From the NCBI RefSeq assembly GCF_000518605.1, contig NZ_JADX01000025.1, forward strand, positions 1 to 56,026: a DNA stretch of 56,026 nt. Direction: 5' to 3'. The translations under genes and the position numbers were made by a program. Of this stretch, positions 25,513 to 36,800 are shown piece after piece. The stretch's first letter is position 1. Each line of letters begins with the position of its first letter. The notes under the pieces are model-generated. The model searched no databases and was not told where the DNA came from. It worked only from the letters and a program-made list of their open reading frames with translations. Source of the stretch: Shewanella fidelis ATCC BAA-318. Its GTDB lineage: Bacteria; Pseudomonadota; Gammaproteobacteria; Enterobacterales; Shewanellaceae.

Positions 25513-26577
25513 TTACTTGTGATACTTAGCTGATAGCTCATGCACAGAGTTAATGAACGCACCTGCGTGCTCTGGATTAACGTGCTGATGAATACCATGA
25601 CCCAAGTTAAATACATGGCCAGTACCTTCACCGTAAGAAGATAAGATTTGATCAACTTCTTGATGAATACGCTCAGGAGAAGCATAAAGTACTGATGGGT
25701 CCATATTGCCTTGCAGTGCAACTTTATGACCTACACGGCGACGAGCATCACCAATATCTACAGTCCAGTCTAGACCTAATGCGTCACAGCCGGTTTCAGC
25801 CATAGACTCAAGCCATAGTCCGCCGCCTTTAGTGAACAGCGTTACTGGAACTTGGCGACCGTCTGCATGGCGAGTTAAGCCATCAACAATCTTTTGCATG
25901 TAACGTAGTGAGAATTCACGGTATGCGTGGTGAGAAAGTGCTCCACCCCATGAATCGAAAATCATTAGCGACTGTGCACCGTTTGCCACTTGCGCATTCA
26001 AGTACAAAGTCACAGAGTCAGCTAGCTTGTCTAGTAGCATGTGTAAAGTCGCTGGCTCTTCGTAAGCCATCTTCTTAATCTTTTCAAATGCTTTACTAGA
26101 ACCGCCTTCAACCATGTAAGTTGCTAGTGTCCAAGGAGAACCAGAGAAACCGATTAGCGGCACTTCGCCTTTTAGTTCGCGGCGAATAGTGCTAACGGCA
26201 CGCATTACATAACCAAGCTCATCTTCTGGATCTGGAATGCAAAGCTTCTTAATTGAATCAATAGTGTCAGTAGGACGTTCGAAACGTGGGCCTTCACCCG
26301 CTTCAAAGTATAAACCTAAGCCCATTGCATCTGGAACAGTAAGGATGTCTGAGAACAAGATTGCAGCGTCTAAGTCGTAACGACGTAGTGGCTGTAGGGT
26401 CACTTCACAAGCTAAGTCTTGGTTCTTACAAAGAGACATGAAGTCGCCAGCTTCTGCGCGGGTGGCTTTATATTCTGGAAGATAACGACCAGCTTGACGC
26501 ATCATCCAGACAGGAGTTCTGTCGACAGGCTGTTTTAATAACGCACGTAAATAACGATCATTCTTTAATTCTGCCAT
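25513..26577 (-). CDS. hemE: Uroporphyrinogen decarboxylase HemE
   Basis: HemE removes four carboxyl groups from uroporphyrinogen III to give coproporphyrinogen III in heme synthesis. The 354-residue protein has the signature [16 protein letters not shown] (residues 21-36) with the substrate-binding arginines, the catalytic Asp in [12 protein letters not shown], and [21 protein letters not shown] lies about 10 bp before the ATG. Single gene, convergent with the response regulator. Confidence 0.97.
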   Translation of the reverse strand: MAELKNDRYLRALLKQPVDRTPVWMMRQAGRYLPEYKATRAEAGDFMSLCKNQDLACEVTLQPLRRYDLDAAILFSDILTVPDAMGLGLYFEAGEGPRFERPTDTIDSIKKLCIPDPEDELGYVMRAVSTIRRELKGEVPLIGFSGSPWTLATYMVEGGSSKAFEKIKKMAYEEPATLHMLLDKLADSVTLYLNAQVANGAQSLMIFDSWGGALSHHAYREFSLRYMQKIVDGLTRHADGRQVPVTLFTKGGGLWLESMAETGCDALGLDWTVDIGDARRRVGHKVALQGNMDPSVLYASPERIHQEVDQILSSYGEGTGHVFNLGHGIHQHVNPEHAGAFINSVHELSAKYHK

Positions 26578-26842
26578 TTGGCTTGATTCCTAAACTTATT
26601 GTGATATCCGCTTGGGACAGTAGTTTAGCATTTACGTTAATAAAGTAACCTCTAACGGTAAAATAATGTGACAAGTAACCCGACTAAATCCAGCAACTCT
26701 GAGTTAGGTAACATTATTGGTATATTAATAATGCTTATTTTGCAGCGACAAATCCCAGTTCACAGCTTACTGTAAAAACGTGAAACAGATTCACATCAGA
26801 GCTTAACCTAAGCTGTATGGCTCGCAATGTAACAGAAAAAAG
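26578..26842. other. hemE upstream region
   Basis: 265 bases holding the hemE promoter on the minus strand and upstream sequence of the candidate sRNA promoter on the plus strand. GTGA-N7-TCAC near 26780-26795 resembles a CRP site but has one base too many between the halves. No coding region is seen. Confidence 0.4.
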
Positions 26843-26871
26843 TTGCACCTATGAATTAGCTTTGGTATAAA
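26843..26871 (+). promoter_or_regulatory. Strong sigma70-type promoter of a candidate sRNA
   Basis: TTGCAC and TATAAA are separated by exactly 17 bp. No ORF with a ribosome site follows, and an intrinsic terminator ends about 90 nt later, so the transcript should be short and non-coding or a leader to rsd. Confidence 0.7.
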
Positions 26872-26877
26872 AAGTCT

Positions 26878-26973
26878 GCGCTAGCAAGAACAATCAAGAA
26901 GCTCGTCGCATCGAGCCCGCAAAAAACTTACTCGCCCAGCGATAGATTTCTATCGCTGGGCATTTTATTTTTT
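26878..26973 (+). ncRNA. Candidate small RNA, about 95 nt
   Basis: It begins about 7 bp after the -10 box. It contains a small hairpin (GCTCG, loop TCGCAT, CGAGC; 26901-26916), an A-rich single-stranded linker, then a strong intrinsic terminator (GCCCAGCGATA, 6-nt loop, complement; 26934-26961) followed by ATTTTATTTTTT. This is the layout of an Hfq-type sRNA. It does not look like Spot 42 or 6S RNA as I know them. Alternatively it is a terminated leader (attenuator) for rsd, whose ATG is 137 bp past the terminator. Confidence 0.6.
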
Positions 26974-27109
26974 ATAGCAATTTATTTACAAACATCTCTT
27001 TCAAGCCCGCCTGTATTTATTACAAATATTTCCTGTAAAAATGGTTGATCAAACCTACATTCTTCCCCTACATTAGAGAGACGGAGATGGATTTTTATCG
27101 GGGAAGACC

Positions 27110-27577
27110 ATGCTAAGAAAGCTAGAGAAAGCCGAACAAAAATGGGGCGGTTCAAATACGCTTATAGATCAGTGGTTAAACAATCGTCGTAACCTACTCA
27201 TCAACTACTGCCAAATTGCTGGACTCCCGCCGTATGAAGTCAGCGACAAGCCGTTACCTGAGTTTGAATCAGTAAAACAGTTCTGCGATCAGTTAATGGA
27301 CTATGTTTCAGAAGGCCATTTTGAAATTTATAACCAAGTGGTTGCAGCCTGCGAAAAGAATGGCCATTCCAGTCAAGCTCTAGCCCAGCAGCTAGTGCCT
27401 CAAATCAGTGAAACCACTGATACAGCATTAGATTTCAATGATAAATATACCGAAGCGGAAGATGAAAAAGTGCTATTTCATCTAGATAAAGACTTATCAT
27501 CTTTGGGTCATGCTATGGAAACCCGCTTTGCACTTGAAGACAAACTGCTCGAAGTCCTACACAGTAAACACTCTTAA
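27110..27577 (+). CDS. rsd: Sigma D regulator Rsd
   Basis: Rsd/AlgQ-family anti-sigma factor that binds RpoD region 4 and favours alternative sigma factors in stationary phase. The 155-residue helical protein starts MLRKLEKAEQKWGGSNTLIDQWLNNRRNLLINYCQIAGLPP, typical for the family, and has VSEGHFEIYNQV near 68-79. GGGGAAGA precedes the ATG. It lies downstream of a candidate sRNA and is convergent with acnB. Confidence 0.93.
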   Translation: MLRKLEKAEQKWGGSNTLIDQWLNNRRNLLINYCQIAGLPPYEVSDKPLPEFESVKQFCDQLMDYVSEGHFEIYNQVVAACEKNGHSSQALAQQLVPQISETTDTALDFNDKYTEAEDEKVLFHLDKDLSSLGHAMETRFALEDKLLEVLHSKHS

Positions 27578-27592
27578 GACTTAAAGAAGGTA

Positions 27593-27633
27593 CTAGGACG
27601 CTACGCTGCGAGGTCGGACTGCGTCCTGCTAGG
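27593..27633. repeat. REP-like palindromic sequence
   Basis: AGGACGC and GCGTCCT pair across a 20-nt GC-rich middle, flanked by CTAGG on both sides. It sits between rsd and the shared terminator. I see no second copy in this window, so the repeat status rests on its REP-like form. Confidence 0.4.
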
Positions 27634-27688
27634 AAAGTAACAAGCAAACACAGTTATAGATTCTAGCAAAGAGTATAACGAATTAACG

Positions 27689-27716
27689 AAAAGGCCAGCT
27701 GATTAGCTGGCCTTTT
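27689..27716. terminator. Bidirectional terminator between rsd and acnB
   Basis: AAAAGGCCAGCT, loop GATT, AGCTGGCCTTTT: a 12-bp perfect stem with A and T tracts, serving the convergent rsd and acnB genes. Confidence 0.9.
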
Positions 27717-27733
27717 TAGTACTCCAATCTAGC

Positions 27734-30331
27734 TTACACTGCTGATTGGAAAATCACATCATCAGCTTTTGCTGTGTACGATGGAATTTGGTCGAAGTTC
27801 AGATAACGGTATGTGTCCGCCGCAGTCGCATCTAACTCTTTCGCATAAGTCTGATACTCTTCAGGCGATGGTAGACGACCAAGCAATGCTGCAACCGCAG
27901 CTAGCTCAGCAGAAGCCAAGTATACGTTTGCACCTGTACCAAGACGGTTCGGGAAGTTACGTGTAGAAGTTGACACTACCGTAGCACCTTCAGCAACACG
28001 TGCTTGGTTACCCATACACAGTGAACAACCTGGGATCTCAATGCGAGCACCGACACGACCAAAGATAGCATAGTAACCTTCTTCAGTTAGCTGATCACGG
28101 TCCATCTTAGTTGGCGGCGCAATCCACAAGCGTGTTGGTAAAGTTGATGCAAACTTATCCAGCATCTTACCCGTTGCACGGAAGTGGCCAATATTAGTCA
28201 TACAAGAACCAACGAATACTTCGTCAATCTTAGTATCAACTACTGATGACAATAGGATTGCATCATCAGGATCGTTTGGTGCACAAAGAATTGGTTCTTT
28301 GATTTCATTCAAATCGATCTCAATCACTTCTGCATATTCAGCATCGCTATCAGCTTCCATAAGTTCTGGATTTGCTAGCCACTCTTGCATCGCAGTGATA
28401 CGACGCTCGATTGTACGGCGATCACCATAGCCTTCAGCAATCATCCACTTCAGCATAACGATATTTGAGTTAAGGTATTCAATGATAGGCTCTTTGCCTA
28501 GCTTGATAGTACAACCTGCAGCACTACGCTCAGCTGACGCATCAGAAAGTTCAAACGCTTGCTCAACTTTCAGCTGCTCAAGGCCTTCAATTTCTAGTAC
28601 ACGGCCAGAGAAAGCGTTGATTTTACCTTTCTTCTCAACGGTTAGCAGGCCCATTTCAATCGCTTTATGCGGGATTGCATGTACAAGATCACGCAGAGTG
28701 ATACCCGGCTGCATCTCACCTTTAAAGCGAACCAGTACCGACTCAGGCATATCAAGAGGCATAACACCTGTTGCTGCAGCAAATGCCACTAGACCAGAAC
28801 CTGCTGGGAATGAGATACCAATTGGGAAGCGAGTATGCGAGTCACCACCTGTACCAACAGTATCAGGTAGTAGCATACGGTTTAGCCAAGAGTGAATTAC
28901 ACCGTCACCTGGACGCAGTGCAACACCACCACGGTTCATGATGAAATCTGGCAGTGTATGATGCGTATTTACATCAACAGGCTTTGGATAAGCCGCAGTG
29001 TGACAGAAAGACTGCATAGTTAAGTCTGCACTGAAACCTAGACATGCTAGATCTTTCAGCTCGTCACGCGTCATAGGGCCGGTTGTATCTTGCGAACCAA
29101 CCGAGGTCATCTTAGGCTCACAATATTGACCAGGGCGAATACCTGTCACGCCGCACGCTTTACCAACCATCTTTTGTGCAAGGGTAAAGCCTTTACCTGT
29201 GTCAGCCACATCTTGTGGGCGAACAAACTCAGTTGATGCGTCTAGACCTAATGTTTCACGAGCACGATCAGTAAGACCACGACCGATGATAAGCGGGATA
29301 CGACCACCAGCACGTACTTCGTCCATCAACACGTCTGTTTTAAGTGAAAACTCAGAAATCACTTCATCTGTGCCGTGACGCTTAACGATACCTTCATATG
29401 GGTAAATGTCGATAACATCGCCCATTTCCATCTTGCTAACATCAAGTTCAATCGGCAATGCACCAGCATCTTCCATAGTGTTAAAGAAGATTGGGGCAAT
29501 TTTACCGCCTAAACAGAAACCGCCTGCACGCTTGTTTGGCACATTCGGGATATCATCCCCCATGAACCACAGCACTGAGTTGGTAGCAGATTTACGAGAA
29601 GAACCTGTACCGACAACGTCGCCCACATATACCAGTGGGAAACCTTTTTCTTTTAATGATTCAATCTCTTTGATTGGACCAATAACACCCGCTTCATCAG
29701 GTACAATGCCATCACGAGCGTTTTTAAGCATAGCTAACGCATGTAGTGGGATATCAGGGCGTGACCATGCATCTGGTGCTGGCGATAGGTCATCAGTATT
29801 GGTCTCACCAGAAACTTTAAATACGGTTAGTGAGATTTTTTCAGCAAGCTTTGGACGAGACAGGAACCACTCGGCTTCAGCCCAAGAGTGAACAACTTGC
29901 TTAGCAAAGTCGTTACCCGCTTGCATTTTTTCAACGACATCGTGGTACGCGTCGAACATAAGTAGAGTGTGAGATAGGGCTTTAACGGCCAATGGAGCTT
30001 GTGCATCGTTATCAAGTTGAGCGATTAACGGCTCAATGTTGTAACCACCTTGCATGGTGCCTAGCAGCTCTACTGCACGCTCAGATGACAGAATTGAAGA
30101 TGATGCTTCGCCTTTTGCGACTGCATCTAAAAAGCCCGCTTTAACATATGCGGCTTCATCAACACCTGGTGGGATACGGTTTTCAAGCAGATCAAGAATA
30201 AATGCTTCTTCACCTGCAGGTGGATTCTTTACCAATTCAACTAGCTCTGACACCTGTTGGGCATCTAATGGCTTAGGGACTACGCCCTCTGAAGCACGTT
30301 CTGCGACGTGTTTACGATATGCTTCTAGCAC
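27734..30331 (-). CDS. acnB: Aconitate hydratase B (bifunctional with 2-methylisocitrate dehydratase)
   Basis: AcnB interconverts citrate and isocitrate in the TCA cycle with a [4Fe-4S] cluster. The 865 residues from the GTG at 30331 equal the E. coli length; the frame is open further upstream, but AGAGG sits just before this GTG and the N-terminus then reads as in E. coli AcnB ([12 protein letters not shown]). The HEAT-like domain is followed by the swivel domain ([17 protein letters not shown]) and the cluster-binding cysteines in [11 protein letters not shown] and [10 protein letters not shown]. Family members can also bind mRNA when they lose the cluster. A CRP-like site lies 120 bp upstream. 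Confidence 0.96.
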   Translation of the reverse strand: MLEAYRKHVAERASEGVVPKPLDAQQVSELVELVKNPPAGEEAFILDLLENRIPPGVDEAAYVKAGFLDAVAKGEASSSILSSERAVELLGTMQGGYNIEPLIAQLDNDAQAPLAVKALSHTLLMFDAYHDVVEKMQAGNDFAKQVVHSWAEAEWFLSRPKLAEKISLTVFKVSGETNTDDLSPAPDAWSRPDIPLHALAMLKNARDGIVPDEAGVIGPIKEIESLKEKGFPLVYVGDVVGTGSSRKSATNSVLWFMGDDIPNVPNKRAGGFCLGGKIAPIFFNTMEDAGALPIELDVSKMEMGDVIDIYPYEGIVKRHGTDEVISEFSLKTDVLMDEVRAGGRIPLIIGRGLTDRARETLGLDASTEFVRPQDVADTGKGFTLAQKMVGKACGVTGIRPGQYCEPKMTSVGSQDTTGPMTRDELKDLACLGFSADLTMQSFCHTAAYPKPVDVNTHHTLPDFIMNRGGVALRPGDGVIHSWLNRMLLPDTVGTGGDSHTRFPIGISFPAGSGLVAFAAATGVMPLDMPESVLVRFKGEMQPGITLRDLVHAIPHKAIEMGLLTVEKKGKINAFSGRVLEIEGLEQLKVEQAFELSDASAERSAAGCTIKLGKEPIIEYLNSNIVMLKWMIAEGYGDRRTIERRITAMQEWLANPELMEADSDAEYAEVIEIDLNEIKEPILCAPNDPDDAILLSSVVDTKIDEVFVGSCMTNIGHFRATGKMLDKFASTLPTRLWIAPPTKMDRDQLTEEGYYAIFGRVGARIEIPGCSLCMGNQARVAEGATVVSTSTRNFPNRLGTGANVYLASAELAAVAALLGRLPSPEEYQTYAKELDATAADTYRYLNFDQIPSYTAKADDVIFQSAV

Positions 30332-30733
30332 GGCAACATTCCTCTTATTTTGGCGTTCTATCAGCCAAACTACCACTGGTTAATAGCAGCTAGCAGTTCA
30401 GCATGCTCGATCCTTTATTCGAGCGCCATTATACTACAGCTTTGCAAAAGTATGAATCAGATCACACTAAGACCGAAGTAGAACAACACCCAGTCGACAT
30501 CTCGAGCTATACAGTAAATCCATTTGCTCAAAAAGAAAACTAGACCATAGTGTGAAACATTGATCTAAATTATATAAATCATACATTTAATTAACGACAC
30601 AGTGATTACTGCGCCAGTTTTTCCGCTATGAAATCGCTCGCTTTTTATCGATTAAATCGTATGATTATTATCGAATTTTGCAGAATGCACGACTAATATT
30701 CACCAAAGTTATAATGAACATAATTGGGTACTT
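30332..30733. other. Divergent regulatory region between acnB and the HAD phosphatase gene
   Basis: 402 bases, very AT-rich around 30540-30600. It contains a CRP-like site (separate entry). I see no ORF, no RNA gene and no clear -35/-10 pair that stands out from the AT-rich background. Confidence 0.45.
30451..30466. promoter_or_regulatory. CRP-like site upstream of acnB
   Basis: TATGA-ATCAGA-TCACA matches TGTGA-N6-TCACA at 9 of 10 positions. acnB is CRP-activated in E. coli, which makes the site plausible. Confidence 0.45.
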
Positions 30734-31399
30734 ATGAGCAGATCTCAGCTAAAAGCGGTTATTTTCGACATGGACGGAGTACTGATTGACTCCGAGCCAA
30801 CATGGCAACTGGCCATATTCAAGGTCATGAATGAGTTAGGTTTAAACGTTTGCATGGAAGATATGGCGCTAACAACCGGTTTACGTATCGATCAGGTGGT
30901 AGAGTTTTGGTACCAGCGCTCACCTTGGAATAATTATAATAATCAGCAAACCTCACAAGCCATTGTAGAGCAGGTTATTAGTGATATATCGGCGAATGGT
31001 CAGGCGATGAAAGGCGTAAATGAAGCACTTATCGCTTGCAAGAACTATGGCCTAAAGGTTGGTTTAGCTACATCTTCATCCAGTGCAATTGTTAATGCTG
31101 TTTTAAACAAACTCAATATAAGAGATTATTTTCAAGCCATAGCCTCGGCCGAAAATCTGCAATATGGTAAACCTCACCCAGAAGTGTATTTAAACTGTGC
31201 TGAAGCACTTAATATTGATCCAATCAATTGTTTAGCGATTGAAGATTCATTTAATGGATTAATCGCAGCCCGCGCGGCCAACATGCAAACCATCGCGATA
31301 CCTGAGCCACAACATGCAAACCACACTAAGTGGATTGTCGCTCACCATCAACTTGATAGTCTCTGCCAACTAGCAGGTCATTTAGCTAATACCAATTAG
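30734..31399 (+). CDS. hxpB: HAD-family phosphatase, HxpB/YniC-like
   Basis: A 221-residue HAD hydrolase of the beta-phosphoglucomutase/YniC group, probably dephosphorylating sugar phosphates. Motif I is DMDGVLIDSEP (residues 12-22, nucleophile Asp12), motif II ATSSS (about 114), motif III Lys in GKPHPEVY, motif IV EDSFNGL. The helical cap lies between residues 20 and 90. The final codons and the TAG stop come from the end of an inserted repeat element (31389-31450), so the original C-terminus has been replaced or trimmed. The symbol is a best guess by likeness. Confidence 0.82.
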   Translation: MSRSQLKAVIFDMDGVLIDSEPTWQLAIFKVMNELGLNVCMEDMALTTGLRIDQVVEFWYQRSPWNNYNNQQTSQAIVEQVISDISANGQAMKGVNEALIACKNYGLKVGLATSSSSAIVNAVLNKLNIRDYFQAIASAENLQYGKPHPEVYLNCAEALNIDPINCLAIEDSFNGLIAARAANMQTIAIPEPQHANHTKWIVAHHQLDSLCQLAGHLANTN

Positions 31400-31450
31400 T
31401 ACAAAGATTTAGTCGCTCTGAGTAGATCAACTTCTTATACTAATTGGTAT
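31389..31450. repeat. 62-bp MITE-like element with perfect 13-bp ends
   Basis: ATACCAATTAGTA at the left is the exact complement of TACTAATTGGTAT at the right. The body contains CTCTGAGTAGATCAA, shared with the copies at 126-160 and 1499-1579. The left end overlaps the last codons of the HAD gene: its ACC-AAT-TAG gives that gene's Thr, Asn and stop. Confidence 0.8.
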
Positions 31451-31470
31451 AACTAAAAGCGCCTTAGTAG

Positions 31471-31495
31471 AAAGCCCATCACAGTGATGGGCTTT
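31471..31495. terminator. Bidirectional terminator
   Basis: AAAGCCCATCAC and GTGATGGGCTTT pair around a single A, with a T tail on the plus strand. It separates the convergent HAD phosphatase and patatin genes. Confidence 0.85.
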
Positions 31496-31531
31496 TTAGA
31501 TATGAAATTTTTTGTTCGACGAAACAGTTGA

Positions 31532-33748
31532 TTACCAATTCTTACCGATAAACAAGAATACCGTTTTTTCGCCGTCATCTGATGCACCAAAACCAAAGGC
31601 AGCTGGGCCAACGCTAGTATCTATGCCTAAATACAAACTACCTGCGTATATAAGGTCATCGAGCGACACATTATCTTTTTGACTCCACACATTACCCGCT
31701 TCAATACTGGTACCTAAGTAAAGTGGGTATTCAGTCATTCCCAGAACATCGCGCCCTAGGTCATACTGATAAACAAATGCACCAAAAATTTTATGTGAGC
31801 CATAAAGAGCATTTTTATGATAACCAGAGAGATTCAAAAATCCGCCAAGCTCTGACACGTTTACTGTAAATGCACCATCCTTATCAACAGTGGCAAGAGA
31901 AGCAATCCCCACAAATGCATGATTACCAACGCCTACAGCGCCACGCCAATCCGCTTCGTACTGCATAGAGAAATCTGAAGATTCAGCCAGACCATTTAGA
32001 TCGTAACTCTCTTTACGCATATACATATTAAATGTGAATCTGTTACCGGAGGTCGGGAAGTTAATACTGTTTAAGTCATCATAGGCAAATTTAAAGTAAC
32101 CGCCGTAGCCGTCATAAGGCACCCGCCCGAAGCTCCAAGCATCATTCTCTAGATCGCCCTTTTCACCTAAAAAGCCAATTTCAACCATGCCATTCTGGGT
32201 GTAATTCATACCAATGCCGAGCTCCGCACGATAAGCGGTTTGTTTTAACTCAAGCACACGATTATTGTTTTCGAAAAAGCCCCAATCTTTAAGTTCATAC
32301 TCGATGCGAGCACGACTAAAGTAAGTTTGCTCTTTTACTAGTGGTTGATAAAATTCAGATGCAATCAGCTTATCAAACCCGAGTGATAATTCATTACGCC
32401 ATTCACCACCATTTTCGGTCAGCTCAGTCATGGTATAAGCCATATCCAGTGAGATCACTGAATCTAAGCTAAAATCATCTTCCCAACTAAAGCCGAGCTG
32501 AAAGTAATTTGGCCCCCAGGATTTAGCTTTAGTACTAACCGTTAATACCCGTCCCTCTTCTGTATCAGTAAACTCGGCATCAACCCGCTCGAACTTATCT
32601 AATGCATAAATCCTATCAATACCAGCCTCTAGAGATTCAACGGTTACGGTATCACCAACATTAAGATCTAAATTATCGGCAAGTAACTTTTCACTTACTT
32701 TGGAGTTATTGTCGTAAATGACTTTTATTAACGGTCTATCAATATCATCTAGCCACTGCTGGCTCTTGTGCTTTTTCTGCGCCAGGTACTGTTTGTATGC
32801 TGCGCTAGCAACACTGTATTGTTCAAGCTTGTCAATTTGATTACGCGCAGCTATCTCGCCTAAAGGTAAGGCGATTGGCATGATGCTAAAATCTGTGGTG
32901 CTCAGCTCACCAATATTAGGACGAATTAAAATATCATGATCAGTCAGCAAGGCTTTTTGTCTATCTGAGCTGGCATTGGTCAAGATAGTCGATAACTGAT
33001 TAAGTACCGCAATCGTACTATTCAGCTCATCTTGACCAACTAAGGGAGAGCCAATATCAACAGCAATCACTATATCGGCACCCATCGCCTTGACCACGTC
33101 CACTGGCATATTGTTAGCAATACCACCATCAACCAATAACTTGCCGTCGATGACAGCTGGCTGCAATGCGCCCGGTACTGAGGCTGAAGCCTGCATTGCC
33201 GCAACAACACTACCAGAACTGAGCACCACTGGCTCACTGGTTGCTAAGTTAGTCGCCACCGCGCGATAAGGAATAGATAAGTCATCAAAGTCGCCAAACT
33301 GGTGGATCAAATTTGTTGAGCTACGCAGTAACTGTGACATTGTTTGACCACGAAGCAGACCCGCTGGTGTTTTTACCTCTTCATCGCTGTAACCGATATT
33401 GATAGGAATATTAAACTGATCGCGCGTCTCCTTATCACGGTAGCTAAGTGACTCTCTTGGAATAGTATCTGAATACCCTTTATCCCACTTAGTATTCATC
33501 ATGATGGCTTCAATTTCTGCAGCGCTATAACCCAAAGCGTACATACCACCAACATAAGCACCAATACTGGTACCAGCGATGTAATCTATCGGAATTTGTT
33601 TTTCTTCGAGTACTTTAAGCACCCCAATATGGGCCGCGCCCTTTGCACCACCACCACTTAGCGCTAAACCAATTTTCGGTCGCTCTTGAGCGACAGCGCT
33701 ATATGGACATGCTATAGCGATACAAAGAATAATAATTCTATAAATCAT
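31532..33748 (-). CDS. Patatin-like phospholipase fused to an outer-membrane barrel (PlpD-like)
   Basis: A 738-residue protein with a signal peptide (to about VAQ, residue 21), a patatin domain and a C-terminal barrel. Patatin: oxyanion hole SGGGAKG (31-37), catalytic Ser61 in GTSIG, catalytic Asp in LVDGGIANN (about 205). A POTRA-like segment (about 345-410, DNLDLNVGDTVTVESLEAGIDRIYALDKF) and a Bac_surface_Ag-type beta barrel follow, ending VFLFIGKNW with the terminal aromatic residue expected for Bam-assembled proteins. This is the layout of type Vd secretion (Pseudomonas PlpD), where the lipase is carried across the outer membrane. Whether it is released or stays on the cell is unknown. 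Confidence 0.9.
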   Translation of the reverse strand: MIYRIIILCIAIACPYSAVAQERPKIGLALSGGGAKGAAHIGVLKVLEEKQIPIDYIAGTSIGAYVGGMYALGYSAAEIEAIMMNTKWDKGYSDTIPRESLSYRDKETRDQFNIPINIGYSDEEVKTPAGLLRGQTMSQLLRSSTNLIHQFGDFDDLSIPYRAVATNLATSEPVVLSSGSVVAAMQASASVPGALQPAVIDGKLLVDGGIANNMPVDVVKAMGADIVIAVDIGSPLVGQDELNSTIAVLNQLSTILTNASSDRQKALLTDHDILIRPNIGELSTTDFSIMPIALPLGEIAARNQIDKLEQYSVASAAYKQYLAQKKHKSQQWLDDIDRPLIKVIYDNNSKVSEKLLADNLDLNVGDTVTVESLEAGIDRIYALDKFERVDAEFTDTEEGRVLTVSTKAKSWGPNYFQLGFSWEDDFSLDSVISLDMAYTMTELTENGGEWRNELSLGFDKLIASEFYQPLVKEQTYFSRARIEYELKDWGFFENNNRVLELKQTAYRAELGIGMNYTQNGMVEIGFLGEKGDLENDAWSFGRVPYDGYGGYFKFAYDDLNSINFPTSGNRFTFNMYMRKESYDLNGLAESSDFSMQYEADWRGAVGVGNHAFVGIASLATVDKDGAFTVNVSELGGFLNLSGYHKNALYGSHKIFGAFVYQYDLGRDVLGMTEYPLYLGTSIEAGNVWSQKDNVSLDDLIYAGSLYLGIDTSVGPAAFGFGASDDGEKTVFLFIGKNW

Positions 33749-33837
33749 AATGACTTAATTTGACTCTTTCAGTTATGTCTAACGTATTTGATTTCAGCTT
33801 AAGCTGCAAGCTACAGGGTAAGCATTAAGTTCAAGTT

Positions 33838-36800
33838 TCATGCCGTCATCGGCTGCTTTATCCCCATGAACGTTTCAATTTCTGCAACAGGCATTGGCTT
33901 GGCAAAATAATAGCCTTGAATGACATAACAACCTCGGCTAAAGACTTGCTCAAGCTGCTCGTGGGTTTCAACACCTTCAGCAACCACATCTAGTTTCAAG
34001 TTTCTTGCTAACTCAATAATACTGCTAGCAATCGCCTGATCAGCCTTATTTGAAGCAATATCAATCAAAAATGAACGATCAATCTTAAGGGTGTTCACTT
34101 CAAAATGACGTAAATAAGCTAGTGAAGAGTATCCTGTACCAAAGTCATCAATGGCGACATCGATATTGAGCGCCTTCAGTGCTTTTAGATGTTGTTTAGC
34201 CACCTTAAGCTCTTTCATTAATACGCCTTCGGTAATTTCAAGCGATAGATTAACATTCGGCATCTCTGTCTCAGCCAATATTTTTTGCACGCTTTGAATG
34301 AAGTCAGGCTGCCTAAAATGCAGTGCTGAAACGTTTACAGATACTTTTATCTGCTCATCTAGTTGTTGACTCCATGGCGCGGCGACTCTGCAGGCCTCAC
34401 GCATCACCCAACGGTCGATTTCGACAATCAAACCGCACGCTTCCGCTACTTTAATGAAAATATCAGTACGAACATAGCCTTCGCTAGGGTGCTTCCAACG
34501 CAATAAAGCTTCAACACCTATCAATTTGTCGGCGTTAAGAATATCGATTTGGGGTTGGAAGTGCAGTTCAAACTCATCTCGTTCGATAGCCTTACGTAAG
34601 TCAGCTTCCAATTTCAAATGATATAACGCTTCAGCATTACGCTCTTGTGAATAGTACTTAAAGGTGCCTTTACCCTCTTCTTTAGCGTGATACATCGCCA
34701 AGTCAGCATTTTTAATGAGTGCTTCTGGTTGCTTTGCATCTTCTGGCCACAAGCTGACACCAATACTGGTTGAAATAAAAAACTCTCGACCATACAACTC
34801 GAATGGCTTTTCAATCGCTGCAAGCAATTGCTCACATAGATAGTTTATCTCGTCGATATTTGGATTTTGCCGCAGTAAAATAACAAACTCATCACCACCA
34901 AAGCGACACAATACATGTTGCTCTGCAATCAGCGCCTGCAGCCTATTTGACGCCTCCACCAGCAAAGCGTCCCCCATGCTGTGACCATATGAATCATTTA
35001 CATGTTTAAATCGATCTAAATCCAAGAATAATAGCGCTAAATTACCACCTTCTTTCTCCGCTTGATAAATCGATTGCGATAACTTACTTGAAAATAGGGT
35101 GCGATTAGGTAACGCAGTAAGCACATCATAATTAGCCAAGCGCCGCAGTTCAGACTCCGCACGTTTACGCTCGGTAATATCTGAAAACACAACTACGTAA
35201 TGGCTAGCCTCACCATTACCATCTAATATAGCCGACACATTAAGCCATACTGCACGCTGACTGCTTTGCAAGTTTGCAACAGAGCACTCTCCAGCCCAAT
35301 TAAGATGCTGGGTAAGAATATCTGCAAGGCCATTTTCTAACTTTTCTCCCTGAAGCACTTCACTAAACGGCAGACCTATCAAGCCTTGGGCATTCAGACC
35401 TATCATATCTTGTGCCGCTTTATTGGTTACTTCTATCTCCTCGTCTCGGTTAAAAATAAGTAATGCTTCTGAGGTATTTTCAAATGCTTGTGCCAGTAGG
35501 TAGATGTCATTTTTGAGCTTTCGCTGCTCAGTAATATCGCTATATATCCCTGCAACACGTTCAATTGCGCCAGTCAGCTGATTGCGCTTAACCGGTCGCC
35601 CCATAACCCTTAACCAGCCCCAACTTTTATGACGAGTCCAGTAGCGATATTCGACCTCAAAGCGATCTGTTCGCTCATCTAGCATATCTTGCCATGCCGC
35701 CAACGTTTCCTTAGCGTCATCCCTATGGATGGCAAACTCTTCAAGGCGTAGGTAAATCTGTGGTTTGTCTGCGCTTAATAAGCCCGCGGTATTTTCAACA
35801 CGAAATAATTCGCTTTCTATCTGCCATTCCCATAACTCGGAGTTACTGCCTTTGAGTGCCTGCTTTAGTCGATCTTCACTATCAGTCAATGCCGAATTAA
35901 TCCGCCTAAATGCTCTAACCTGCTGTTGGCGAATAAGAATGATAGCTAAGCCCGCTAACAGAAAGCACAAAATTAATAATCCAGTGAACCACGACGTTTG
36001 CCACCAGTGTTTTTCAACATAAAAATCAAACGAGAAAGGCTGTTCAGACCAAACCTCATTATCAAGGCTAATAACATCGATAACATAGGCACCAGACTCT
36101 AAACCAGAGATATTAAGCTGAGACTTGCCTTCTAAATAAAGATAGTGACTATCGTTACTATCGGATTGACGACGCAAGCGGTACTTTAGTTGTAATGGCT
36201 TATCATCAAGATAGTTCTTACGCGCAAATTCAAAACTGATTAACTGAGCACCGGGCAATATATGAAAACCACTTTTAGGCAGCAAACTAAGCTCTGTTTG
36301 CGACTCAAAATATACCTCCATAGACTCCAGCATCACCACATCATTTGCCGAGCGATTTGCTAATAAATCAACATCAACCAACATAGCCCCGTCAGGCGTA
36401 CCAAGATAAAGCCCTTGCTCAGAACTAAAGTAAGCTCCTTCATTAAGCTCGTCGCTGATCAAACCATCCTGTGGTGAAATAACGATAACCTCACCCGTAT
36501 TCAAATCTTGGCGGACCAGTGAACGCGAGCAGCCAACTAATCGATAGTGCTCAATGTTTTCGATAAAGAAAATACCACTACAGCTAATCCCCCAGCTATC
36601 AGTAATACTTTCAGTTACCTCGGTTTGTACATCAAAAGCAACAATGCCATGGGCTTCAAGGCCTAACCATAATTCACCCGGACTGGTCTCACTTATAAAG
36701 CGAACGGTTGATTCTCCGGCCTCAGTCACTATAACGTCCATTTGCGGATGAAAACTAAGCTGCTGATCCAAATAACCAAATATGCGATTGCCACCTAACC

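Noticed and set aside
26778..26796. CRP site before the candidate sRNA
   Set aside because: GTGA and TCAC are 7 bp apart rather than 6, so the half-sites are out of phase for CRP.
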